DNA of 64,000 nt. Source: SAR116 cluster bacterium AG-355-O21. GTDB taxonomy: Bacteria; Pseudomonadota; Alphaproteobacteria; Thalassobaculales; Thalassobaculaceae. The stretch lies in contig QCEM01000006.1 of assembly GCA_003280605.1 (NCBI GenBank), forward strand, positions 1 through 64,000, written 5' to 3'. Position 1 is the first letter of the stretch; the number at the start of each line of letters is the position of its first letter. Shown one piece after another: positions 48,565 to 55,836 of this stretch. Position numbers and translations under genes: made by a program. The notes beneath the pieces are model-generated. The model worked only from the letters and a program-made list of their open reading frames with translations, did not search any database and was not told the DNA's origin.

Positions 48565-49334
48565 CGGCGATCTTCTGCCGTCGCGACTTTCGGACTTGCC
48601 GTCAGATCAAGACCGTCAATGATGGTTTCTTTCAGCGCCTGTACCTGCGAGTCGGCGCGCCGCCGTGGCCGCCGCATGGTGACCTCAGAAATGCTATGGA
48701 TCCTGCCTGGTTGACCCTGCATCGACACCACACGATCGGATAACACCACACCTTCTTCAACATCATGTGTCACCAGAACCATGGTAATATTGAGCGCCGA
48801 CCAAAGACCGAGGAGGTGATCCTGCAAGCTTTGCCGGGTGAAGCTATCAAGTGCGCTGAATGGCTCATCAAGCAGCAAAACAGACGGTTTTCGTGCAAGC
48901 GCCCGGGCAATCGCAACCCGCTGCGCCATGCCACCCGATAATTCTTTCGGCAGCGCAGCTGCGAATTTGGATAAACCGACTTTGGCCAAAGCATCGTCTA
49001 TTAGTCTTTCCTGCTGCCGCCAGGGCTGGTGCAACAGCGCCAAACGGATATTCTCGCGGGCCGATAGCCAGGGCATCAAGCGCGGCTCTTGAAAAACCAT
49101 TGCTGCCGGCGGCTTTGGTCCCGTTACCGTTTGACCGGCGAGGCGAACCGCGCCGGCCGATGGTTGTGTGAGACCGGAAATGATCCGTAACAACGTTGAC
49201 TTGCCGCAACCTGAGGTGCCAACGAGTGAGACGATTTCAGATGTATCAATGGTCAAGTTAATGTTTTCAAGCGCGTTATTTTGCTGCCCCTGACGACGGC
49301 CAAAGGTTTTTGATACGTTTCTGACTTCAAGCAT
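48561..49334 (-). CDS. ABC transporter ATPase, nitrate/sulfonate/taurine type
   Basis: A 257-residue ATPase. Walker A is LVGTSGCGKSTLLRIISG, the signature ELSGGMAQRVAIARALA, Walker B VLLLDEPFSALD, and the H-loop VTHDVEEGVVLSDRV, as in SsuB/TauB. The start is the ATG of MLEVRNVSKTFG; the ORF-track extension lies in the permease gene. It overlaps the permease 3' end by 8 bp. With the permease and binding protein upstream it forms a three-gene importer. Confidence 0.92.
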   Translation of the reverse strand: MLEVRNVSKTFGRRQGQQNNALENINLTIDTSEIVSLVGTSGCGKSTLLRIISGLTQPSAGAVRLAGQTVTGPKPPAAMVFQEPRLMPWLSARENIRLALLHQPWRQQERLIDDALAKVGLSKFAAALPKELSGGMAQRVAIARALARKPSVLLLDEPFSALDSFTRQSLQDHLLGLWSALNITMVLVTHDVEEGVVLSDRVVSMQGQPGRIHSISEVTMRRPRRRADSQVQALKETIIDGLDLTASPKVATAEDRR

Positions 49335-50184
49335 GTTCACGCTCCTGAAGGCTAAAGTTATCGTCACGCCAATGCAGTAAGCGCTCGCTAACTGCGGTGA
49401 TCGCGGTATCGGACAGCTTTCCGACAATGGCGAACAACACCAGTGCCGCGATTATGATCGACGGCCGGCCGGTCATCTGACCATCAAGCATTAGGAAACC
49501 AAGCCCTTCGCTCGCACCCATGAGTTCAGCGGCAATCACAAACATCCAGCCAAGCGCCAAGCCCGCCCGCAGGCCGGTGAAATAAGCAGGCAAGGTCGCC
49601 GGTAAAAGGATCCGCCGCACCATATCGACACGGCCAAGACCATTGATGCGGCCAACTTCAACCAGTTTACGATCCGTGCCGTCGATGCCAGACAACAGGT
49701 TAAGATAAACGGGAAAGAACACACCAACGGCAATCAGGGTCACCTTTGAGGTTTCAAAAATGCCAAACCAGAGAATGAAAATGGGCACCCAAGCAAGCGA
49801 AGGCACTGCCTTCAAAGCTTGTAAACTCGGATCGAGATAGTCACGTGCGTGGCGGGAGTAACCAGCGATTGCGGCAAGCAAAGTGGCACAGCCGGCACCC
49901 AGTGCAAAACCGATAACAACCCGCCACCCGGTGACCGCAATATGCGTAAACAGCGCCCCATCGGCGGCCAGTTCAAGAATGTCGGTCAGGATCAAAAGCG
50001 GCGGCGGCACCAAATGCGCTGGAAACAGCTGAACCAATGTTAAGATATGCCAGATGATGACCCCGGCGACCGGCAGCAACAGCCCCCGTAACCAACGCTG
50101 GGTATGGCGCAACAGGGCCGGGCGACGACGACGTCGCCCAGCCTGTCCCCAACCGCTTGGTGTTGCGGTGAGATTGATGCTCAT
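49327..50184 (-). CDS. ABC transporter permease, sulfonate/taurine type
   Basis: A 285-residue membrane protein with about six hydrophobic segments. VFFPVYLNLLSGIDGTDRKLVEVGRINGLGRVDMVRRILLPATLPAYFTGLRAGLALGWMFVIAAELMGASEGLGFLM is the EAA-loop region of SsuC/TauC-like permeases. The N-terminus is unusually basic (AGRRRRRPALLRHTQRWLRG) before the first helix. It lies 3 bp after the binding-protein stop and overlaps the ATPase gene. Confidence 0.92.
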   Translation of the reverse strand: MSINLTATPSGWGQAGRRRRRPALLRHTQRWLRGLLLPVAGVIIWHILTLVQLFPAHLVPPPLLILTDILELAADGALFTHIAVTGWRVVIGFALGAGCATLLAAIAGYSRHARDYLDPSLQALKAVPSLAWVPIFILWFGIFETSKVTLIAVGVFFPVYLNLLSGIDGTDRKLVEVGRINGLGRVDMVRRILLPATLPAYFTGLRAGLALGWMFVIAAELMGASEGLGFLMLDGQMTGRPSIIIAALVLFAIVGKLSDTAITAVSERLLHWRDDNFSLQEREHA

Positions 50185-50187
50185 CGC

Positions 50188-51180
50188 TTAAAATGCCCGC
50201 ACGGCATTAATGAAGCGGATATCAATCAGCTCATCGACGGTTTGGGCGATATCCACATCCGCTTTAATTATCCCGATTTTTTGCAGAATATCACCCGCGG
50301 CCAAAAAGGTTTGGCGATGCGCCTTGCCGATGGTGGGGTTGGAAATATCTGTCCGCTCTCCCAACTGCAGCGCCGCTACTTTTGGCTCAACCCGTGCCGC
50401 CTTGACCAAGGCTGCTTCTAGTTCGGCTGGGTGTGTGAGGGCATATCGACGCGCCCGCTCATACACCAGCAGCACCCGCTCAACCAGTTTTGGGTTGCGC
50501 GATGCAAAAGCTTCCCGAACATTCAAAATCCCATAGGTATTCAAATCGGGATTGCGAAAAAATAGCTCGGTATCGCCGGCAAGCTGGCCTTTCGCCATAT
50601 GCAGATCAAGCCCGGCCCAGGCATCCACCTGATCCTTGATCAAAGCGGTATAACCATCAGGATGTTGCAGCAGGACGGGGGTTATATCGCGCTCGCTCAG
50701 ACCAACGGAATCTAACGCCCGCAGCAGGAAAATATGCGGGTCAGTTCCTCGCGTCACCGCCACACGCTTGCCTTTCAGGTCTGCAATCCGCTTGATCCCA
50801 GAACCACGGCGGGTAACCAACGCCGTCCATTCTGGTTTCGAGTAAACATAGACCGCCTTGATCGGCAAACCGCCGGCACGGCCAATCACCGATGCCGCCC
50901 CTGCGGTCGACCCAAAGTCGACAGATCCGCCGCGCAAAAATTCCAGCGCCTTATTCGATCCGAACGATAGGACCCAGCGAACTTTAATGCCTTCCGCAGC
51001 CAAATCTTCTTCAAGCCAGCCTTTTTGCTTGAGCAAAATGCTGACCGGGTCGTAATAAGCCCAATCGACGGTGATCGTGCTTGGCTTATCGGCAGCGGTG
51101 GCAGGCGTGTAGAAGGCCAGGGCCGCCCAGGCAAAAATCGCCGACACCCAAACCGTTGGTTTGATTTTCATCGTAAACAT
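50188..51180 (-). CDS. ABC transporter substrate-binding protein, aliphatic sulfonate-like
   Basis: A 330-residue periplasmic protein with a signal peptide (VWVSAIFAWAALAFYTPATAADK). ITVDWAYYDPVSILLKQKGWLEEDLAAEGIKVRWVLSFGSNKALEFLRGGSVDFGSTAGAASVIGRAGG is typical of SsuA-type type-II binding proteins. The true ligand could be a sulfonate, nitrate, thiamine precursor or other small anion. The ATG at 51180 has AGAGGAG upstream, and this ribosome-binding site lies inside a predicted hairpin. The gene heads the operon behind an unusually structured leader. Confidence 0.88.
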   Translation of the reverse strand: MFTMKIKPTVWVSAIFAWAALAFYTPATAADKPSTITVDWAYYDPVSILLKQKGWLEEDLAAEGIKVRWVLSFGSNKALEFLRGGSVDFGSTAGAASVIGRAGGLPIKAVYVYSKPEWTALVTRRGSGIKRIADLKGKRVAVTRGTDPHIFLLRALDSVGLSERDITPVLLQHPDGYTALIKDQVDAWAGLDLHMAKGQLAGDTELFFRNPDLNTYGILNVREAFASRNPKLVERVLLVYERARRYALTHPAELEAALVKAARVEPKVAALQLGERTDISNPTIGKAHRQTFLAAGDILQKIGIIKADVDIAQTVDELIDIRFINAVRAF

Positions 51181-51189
51181 TTGTCATCT

Positions 51190-51226
51190 CCTCTTGCGGG
51201 CGCTCAAAAAAGCGCCCCATAAGAGG
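51190..51226 (-). promoter_or_regulatory. Hairpin that covers the Shine-Dalgarno of the binding-protein gene
   Basis: On the minus strand CCTCTT pairs with AAGAGG and, inside that, GGGCGCT pairs with AGCGCCC around a TTTTTG loop. The two stems (6 and 7 bp) are separated by a 3/2-base internal loop. AAGAGG is part of the AGAGGAG ribosome-binding site of the gene starting at 51180, so the folded form should block translation. Confidence 0.6.
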
Positions 51227-51322
51227 CTCGATTTTCAGTGAACAGGAGAAGCTACGATGATGACTGGGATCGCGTGCCCCGAGCGCCAAAAAAGCCGCTG
51301 AGACGATTGTCCTCGGGATAAT

Positions 51323-51398
51323 AAGCCCCGTGGTCCTTGGGACAAAAAGCCCCGTGGTCCTTGGGACAAAAAGCCCCACAATCCTGGAGACGAAAAAG
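51323..51398 (-). repeat. Tandem 24-nt hairpin repeats in ABC-importer leader
   Basis: Period-24 repeats begin at 51323, 51347 and 51371, with the next boundary 25 bp on at 51396. On the minus strand each unit has GGGGC-TTTTT-GTCCC, able to form a 5-bp stem with a U-rich loop, joined by AAGGACCAC linkers. The copy nearest the gene reads CGGGG-CTTATTA-TCCCG-like and still pairs despite a changed loop. Confidence 0.7.
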
Positions 51399-51431
51399 CC
51401 CCACGTCACTCACCGTGGGACTCGCTCCCAC
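51399..51431 (-). terminator. Attenuator-like alternative hairpins in ABC-importer leader
   Basis: On the minus strand three segments occur in order: GTGGGA, TCCCACG and CGTGGGG followed by CTTTTT. Segments 1 and 2 pair (6 bp, loop GCGAG); segments 2 and 3 pair (6-7 bp, 8-base loop) to give a terminator with a T-run. The pairings exclude each other, as in transcription attenuators. Confidence 0.6.
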
Positions 51432-51448
51432 TCGCTTTAGCTGGATTT

Positions 51449-51477
51449 TATATAGCGCCCCGCAAGCTGAGCCTCAA
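51449..51477 (-). promoter_or_regulatory. Likely promoter of the ABC importer operon
   Basis: On the minus strand TTGAGG (51477-51472), a 17-bp spacer and TATATA (51454-51449). The start of transcription would be near 51441, giving a leader of about 260 nt before the ATG at 51180. Confidence 0.5.
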
Positions 51478-51489
51478 ATTAGCGCTGAT

Positions 51490-51510
51490 AAAAAATTATT
51501 CTAATTTTTT
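51490..51510. promoter_or_regulatory. AT-rich dyad, possible operator
   Basis: AAAAAATTA-TTC-TAATTTTTT is a perfect 9-bp inverted repeat in the shared upstream region of the importer and acyl-CoA dehydrogenase genes. AGCGCT hexamers lie at 51481 and 51521 on both sides. It could bind a regulator of either gene. Confidence 0.4.
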
Positions 51511-51616
51511 GATCAACACAAGCGCTGTTTTTACATCTATGGCCATGAGGGGCCTTTATCGGCTATTGTGCCGACCTAGTAATATTCTTTCGTTATGATC
51601 TTTGGAGTTAAGACCG

Positions 51617-52795
51617 ATGCCTGACAATTTATCCACGCGCCCGCCCACGGACCCGGCCCAGCAAGAATTAATCCTTGCGGCAGTTGATAAATTTCTTGAA
51701 CGCGATGTGGTCCCCCATGCCCATGATCTGGAGGCGCGGGACGAATATCCGTTCGAGATTGTCGAGCAGATGAAAAAACTCGGCCTTTTCGGAGCGACGA
51801 TTGGCGAGGAATGGGGTGGCCTTGGCCTTGATGTCAGCACCTACTCAAAAATTGTTGAGCGGGTGTCTGCGGTATGGATGTCGGTTTCCGGCATCTTTAA
51901 CTCGCACCTGATCATGGCGGCGGCCGTGGAGCGATTTGGCACCGAAGATCAAAAACGCCGTTATTTACCGCGCTTCGCAACCGGCGAGCTGCGCGGCGGT
52001 ATTGCCTTGACCGAGCCTGACGCCGGCACCGATTTACAAGGCATCCGAACCCGCGCCGAAAAAACCGCCGACGGTGACTATATTTTAAACGGCTCGAAAA
52101 CCTGGATTTCCAATTCAATCCAAGGTCAAATTCTCGCCGTTTTGACCAAGACCGATCCAAGTGCCGAGCCTGCGCATCGCGGTATGAGCTTGTTCCTGGT
52201 CGAGAAAAATGAACAATTCCGAGTCACCCGTAAACTCGAGAAATTAGGTTACAAGGGCATCGATTCCGGTGAGCTGCTGCTGGAAGATTGCCATGTCTCG
52301 GCTGATAATTTAATCGGCGGTGAAGAGGGCCGTGGCCTGCAACACATCCTTGGTGGTTTGGAGCTTGGCCGGATTAATGTTGCTGCCCGTGGTGTCGGTG
52401 TGGCGCGCGCCTGCTTGGATGAATCTGTGCGCTATGCTCAAATTCGGAAAACCTTCGGCAAACCAATTGCCGAACATCAGGCGATCCAGTTGAAGTTGGC
52501 CGATATGGCGACACAAGTTGAAGCCGCCCGCTTGCTGGTTGAATCTGCAGCCCTTGCTTATGACAAAGGCGAACGCTGCGACATGGAAGCCGGCATGGCG
52601 AAACTCTTTGCCTCCGAAGCCGCCGTTAACAACAGTCTGGAAGCGATGCGCTTACATGGTGCCTATGGCTATGCCAAAGAATTTAACATCGAGCGGTATT
52701 ATCGTGATGCGCCGTTGTTGGCGATCGGTGAAGGCACCAATGAGTTGCAGAAATTGATCATCGCCCGACAGTTGGTTAAGCGTAATCCCGTTTAG
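51617..52795 (+). CDS. Acyl-CoA dehydrogenase
   Basis: A 392-residue FAD-dependent acyl-CoA dehydrogenase. GGIALTEPDAGTDLQGIRT and GSKTWISNSIQG bind FAD, VARACLDESVRYAQIRKTFGKPIAEHQAIQ is the signature, and AIGEGTNELQKLIIAR contains the catalytic Glu in the usual C-terminal position. ATG at 51617 begins MPDNLSTRP; the ORF-track start is an upstream TTG. It is 37 bp upstream of a class III CoA-transferase on the same strand, suggesting activation and oxidation of one carboxylic acid. Confidence 0.92.
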   Translation: MPDNLSTRPPTDPAQQELILAAVDKFLERDVVPHAHDLEARDEYPFEIVEQMKKLGLFGATIGEEWGGLGLDVSTYSKIVERVSAVWMSVSGIFNSHLIMAAAVERFGTEDQKRRYLPRFATGELRGGIALTEPDAGTDLQGIRTRAEKTADGDYILNGSKTWISNSIQGQILAVLTKTDPSAEPAHRGMSLFLVEKNEQFRVTRKLEKLGYKGIDSGELLLEDCHVSADNLIGGEEGRGLQHILGGLELGRINVAARGVGVARACLDESVRYAQIRKTFGKPIAEHQAIQLKLADMATQVEAARLLVESAALAYDKGERCDMEAGMAKLFASEAAVNNSLEAMRLHGAYGYAKEFNIERYYRDAPLLAIGEGTNELQKLIIARQLVKRNPV

Positions 52796-52832
52796 ACCCA
52801 AGACCGCTGATCAACGAAAACGGAACCCAGCC

Positions 52833-54026
52833 ATGTTACCTTTAGCCGGCGTTCGCATTCTTGCCGTTGAACAATATGGTGCCGGCCCGTTCGGCACCAT
52901 GTATTTGGCCAATCAAGGCGCGGAGGTTATTAAGATTGAAAACCCGCGCGATGGCGGTGACATGGCGCGGGCTGTCGGGCCGCATTTTTTTGGCCCCGAA
53001 GACAGTCAATTTTTCCATAGTTTCAATCTCAATAAAAAAAGCCTGACCCTGGATCTAAGAAGCCCCGAGGGACAGGCTATTTTCCACGATTTGGTGCGCG
53101 GTGCCGATGCCGTCGCCAATAATTTACGCGGCGATGTACCGGAGAAACTCGGTCTCGATTACGCGGCCTTAAAGGCCGTCAATCCAGCCATTGTCTGCGC
53201 CCATTTATCCGCCTATGGGCGCACCGGAAGCCGCCGCGATTGGCCGGGATACGACTATTTAATGCAGGCTGAAGCCGGCTGGTTCTCGGTCACCGGCGAG
53301 CCCGATACCCCGCCGACCCGGTTTGGCCTTTCGGTGGTCGATATGATGGCCGGCTTATCCATGGCCTATGCGTTGACAACTGCTTTGGTGTCGGCACGCA
53401 GCGATGGCCAAGGCCGGGATGTCGACACCAGCCTATTTGATTTAGCGATGCACACGACGACATATTTGTCGACCTGGTGCCTAAATGCAGATGTGGTCCA
53501 GGACCGGTTGCCACGCTCGGCGCACCCTGTGCTGACACCATGCCAGCTGTATAAAACCGCCGACGGCTGGATTTATATCATGTGCAACAAAGAAAAATTC
53601 TGGCCGATATTGGCGGAATTTCTGGGCCACCCAGAATGGGGCAGCGACCCACGTTTCGCCAGCTTTGCCGACCGCCATGGCAATCGCGCCCTGATCCAAG
53701 ATCTCCTTGACGAGGCCCTCTCAACCGCGACCACGGACACCTGGTTGAAACGCTTCGCCGGGCAGGTACCGGCGGCGCCGATCAATGATATCGGTCAGGC
53801 CATGGCCAATCCGTTTGTCGCCGAACGCGATGGTATCCACGACTTTCCCCATCCAACCAACCCGGGCGAAAGCTTTCAGATGGTGGCGCATCCAATTCGG
53901 GACGGAAATAGCCCCGCGCCGAAGGTCGCAGCACCTGCTTTGGGGCAAGACTCCGATGCCGTGCTGAGCGAACTTGGCCTTGATGAAACGGCGATTTCGG
54001 CACTGCGCAAAAAAGGTATTATCTGA
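52833..54026 (+). CDS. Class III CoA-transferase (CaiB/BaiF family)
   Basis: A 397-residue CoA-transferase. PLAGVRILAVEQYGAGPFGTMYLANQGAEVIKIENPRDGGDMAR is the N-terminal signature, FFHSFNLNKKSLTLDLRSPEGQAIFHDLV follows, and the catalytic Asp is probably that in GYDYLMQAEAGWFSVTG or the later LFDLAMHTT region. Substrate unknown; members use formyl-CoA, carnitine, succinyl or mesaconyl groups. It is co-oriented with the acyl-CoA dehydrogenase. Confidence 0.9.
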   Translation: MLPLAGVRILAVEQYGAGPFGTMYLANQGAEVIKIENPRDGGDMARAVGPHFFGPEDSQFFHSFNLNKKSLTLDLRSPEGQAIFHDLVRGADAVANNLRGDVPEKLGLDYAALKAVNPAIVCAHLSAYGRTGSRRDWPGYDYLMQAEAGWFSVTGEPDTPPTRFGLSVVDMMAGLSMAYALTTALVSARSDGQGRDVDTSLFDLAMHTTTYLSTWCLNADVVQDRLPRSAHPVLTPCQLYKTADGWIYIMCNKEKFWPILAEFLGHPEWGSDPRFASFADRHGNRALIQDLLDEALSTATTDTWLKRFAGQVPAAPINDIGQAMANPFVAERDGIHDFPHPTNPGESFQMVAHPIRDGNSPAPKVAAPALGQDSDAVLSELGLDETAISALRKKGII

Positions 54027-54173
54027 TAGATTTTGCGTAACGGTAGCGCTCGTAATAAGTTTCTTCAACTTTAGATTATTCTCCTCTGAACTATAGTATG
54101 ACTCGGCGAAGAACGGCATTTTTGCACCACTTTTGCATGATGCACACAAACCGAACATTAGTGAGGAATGCTT

Positions 54174-54776
54174 ATGACCGTTATTTTGACCAACCTTAAA
54201 TACACCGTCATTGGCGGTATCGTATTGACCGTCATTCTCATCGCCGTGATGAGTAACCTGCCCGGCGAACGTTTTGCCGTGGATCATGCCTGGTTGACGT
54301 TCATCTTCCGTTGGCTGCACGTGCTGAGTGGTGTGATGTGGATTGGGCTGTTGTGGTATTTGAACTTTGTTCAAATTCCGAACATGCCGAATATTCCTGA
54401 TGAACACAAACCAGCCATTGGCAAAGTTATCGCGCCGGCCGTTTTGTTCTGGTTTCGCTGGGCCGCAATGACAACCCTCATCACCGGCCTGATCGTCGCT
54501 TACATGAATGGCTATCTGCTCGAGGCAATCACCCTTGGCAGCGACGGTGCAAGCAAAAGTACCATAATCGGGATTGGCATGTGGCTTGCCGCCATTATGT
54601 GGTTCAACGTTTGGTTTGTCATTTGGCCCAATCAAAAGCGGGCTTTGGGGATTGTTGAGGCCGATGTCGACAGCAAGGCTGCCTCGGCAAGAACGGCAAT
54701 GCTGTTTTCACGCACCAATACATTGCTCTCCATCCCGATGCTTTATGCCATGGTTGCGGCTCAAAACATTTATTGA
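54174..54776 (+). CDS. PuuD-like urate hydroxylase-family membrane protein
   Basis: A 200-residue membrane protein with about four to five hydrophobic segments. FIFRWLHVLSGVMWIGLLWYLNFVQIPNMP, VLFWFRWAAMTTLITGLIV and MWFNVWFVIWPNQKRALG match the membrane part of PuuD-like urate hydroxylases (DUF989-related). The C-terminal cytochrome c domain of full PuuD is absent, and no purine catabolism gene is nearby, so urate oxidation is uncertain. ATG at 54174 has GAGG 7 bases upstream; ATG at 54168 is the alternative. Confidence 0.75.
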   Translation: MTVILTNLKYTVIGGIVLTVILIAVMSNLPGERFAVDHAWLTFIFRWLHVLSGVMWIGLLWYLNFVQIPNMPNIPDEHKPAIGKVIAPAVLFWFRWAAMTTLITGLIVAYMNGYLLEAITLGSDGASKSTIIGIGMWLAAIMWFNVWFVIWPNQKRALGIVEADVDSKAASARTAMLFSRTNTLLSIPMLYAMVAAQNIY

Positions 54777-54834
54777 GGGCCGACCGAAAGCTCTGCTGCG
54801 GCAATGAATAAGGCGATAAAGTGGCACGAAAAGC

Positions 54835-54866
54835 AACGGGCGTTACCACTTGTAACGCCCGTTTTA
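54835..54866. terminator. Bidirectional rho-independent terminator
   Basis: A perfect 12-bp stem, AACGGGCGTTAC pairing with GTAACGCCCGTT, loop CACTT, followed by TTTA on the plus strand. On the minus strand the arm is followed by GCTTTTC. It lies between the convergent PuuD-like gene and the universal stress protein gene and could end both transcripts. Confidence 0.75.
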
Positions 54867-54877
54867 CCATCATTTAG

Positions 54878-54913
54878 TTGCCTGCTAGGTTGCCTGCTAG
54901 GTTGCCTGCTGGG
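54878..54913. repeat. Three tandem copies of a 12-bp unit
   Basis: TTGCCTGCTAGG occurs at 54878 and 54890 and TTGCCTGCTGGG at 54902, directly after the terminator and just before the stop of the stress-protein gene. No function is evident; copy number may vary between strains. Confidence 0.75.
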
Positions 54914-54926
54914 CCGCTTCACCCCG

Positions 54927-55739
54927 TTAATGGGCAAATAATACCGGCATTGTCGCGTCGGCAATAATCTCGCTGGTCGCGCCGCCAAAAATCATTTGCC
55001 GCAAGCGGCTTTGGGTATAGGCACCCTTCAATAGCAGATCGACCTTCAGCTCACTTGCCGTCGCCAGGATTGACGCGCTTGGCCCGCCGTTATCAGCAAC
55101 GTCAGTGTTTACCGCATTGATCCCATGGCACCTGAGATAACTGGCCAACGCCTTGCCGTCCGGGCCCGGCACCATCCAATTTTCAACGCTGATCACATGG
55201 ACCGTCGCAGCGGCCCGCATCAGTTCTAAACTCTGGCCAATAAGACGTGCCGTCTCGGTACTACCATTCCAGCCAATAGCAATGGTGGCGCCGCTGTCAC
55301 CATGCCAATCTGCCGGCACTAAAAAGACTGGCCGGCCGCCTTCAAAAAGTGCTGTTTCAAACACCAGACGCCAATCTTGATAGCGCTCATCCTTGCTGAC
55401 GATGGTTGCGTCATGAACCCGCGCCCGCTCGCCAATCGCATATACCGTGCCGATGCTATCCGCATCAAAGCTCACATGCTCGGCATTTTCCGAGGCAAGG
55501 CGTGCAATCAACTCATTCAGGCCCTTTTCAGCCGCCCGGGCTGTTTCGGCACGACTTTCCGACTGCTCCGAGAGGACAATTGCGCCGCCACCCATGACGT
55601 CGACAACCGGCAGCGTCTCTAAGCGCGGATGAAAGCCGGCGATCACCCGGCCGCCGCTGCGGCGGGCCAACCCCAGGGCAAATTCAATTGGCGCCCAAGC
55701 GCCGCCTGTTTGGTCAATTGGCATCAATAGTTCGCGCAT
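54927..55739 (-). CDS. Universal stress protein, tandem-domain UspA family
   Basis: A 270-residue protein. RELLMPIDQTGGAWAPIEFALGLARRSGGRVIAGF starts the first Usp domain. The second begins at ATIAIGWNGSTETARLIGQSLELM and ends with LLLKGAYTQSRLRQMIFGGATSEIIADATMPVLFAH, which contains the G-x9-G-(S/T)-like nucleotide motif. The first domain lacks a clear copy of this motif. The start ATG has GGAGG upstream; the ORF track begins one codon earlier at TTG. Confidence 0.88.
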   Translation of the reverse strand: MRELLMPIDQTGGAWAPIEFALGLARRSGGRVIAGFHPRLETLPVVDVMGGGAIVLSEQSESRAETARAAEKGLNELIARLASENAEHVSFDADSIGTVYAIGERARVHDATIVSKDERYQDWRLVFETALFEGGRPVFLVPADWHGDSGATIAIGWNGSTETARLIGQSLELMRAAATVHVISVENWMVPGPDGKALASYLRCHGINAVNTDVADNGGPSASILATASELKVDLLLKGAYTQSRLRQMIFGGATSEIIADATMPVLFAH

Positions 55740-55836
55740 CAATACCTCCGTCTACACGATCCATTAAGGGTAGCGAAAACCCGCTATGAACGCAACCAAA
55801 CCGATTTATAACCGCTGCAACGGGACCTGAAAATCG

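Larger units (their letters stand above)
51181..51616. other. 436-bp intergenic region with structured leader
   Basis: This is the only gap above 300 bp. It separates the divergent ABC importer (minus) and acyl-CoA dehydrogenase (plus). From the importer side it holds the SD-covering hairpin (51190-51226), tandem 24-nt repeats (51323-51398), an antiterminator/terminator pair (51399-51431) and a promoter (51449-51477). Further right is an AT-rich dyad (51490-51510) flanked by two AGCGCT sites. I found no tRNA or known riboswitch in it. Confidence 0.7.

Noticed and set aside
51086-51409. 107-residue minus-strand ORF with GLFVPRTT repeats as a protein gene
   Set aside because: It runs into the binding-protein gene in another frame and its repeats are explained by the hairpin array. 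I keep a leader-peptide role only as an alternative in the findings.
53721-54635. 304-residue minus-strand ORF across the CoA-transferase end and the PuuD-like gene
   Set aside because: It is antisense to two supported genes and its composition (many His, Asn, Gln) is that of a reverse-frame shadow of membrane and enzyme coding DNA.
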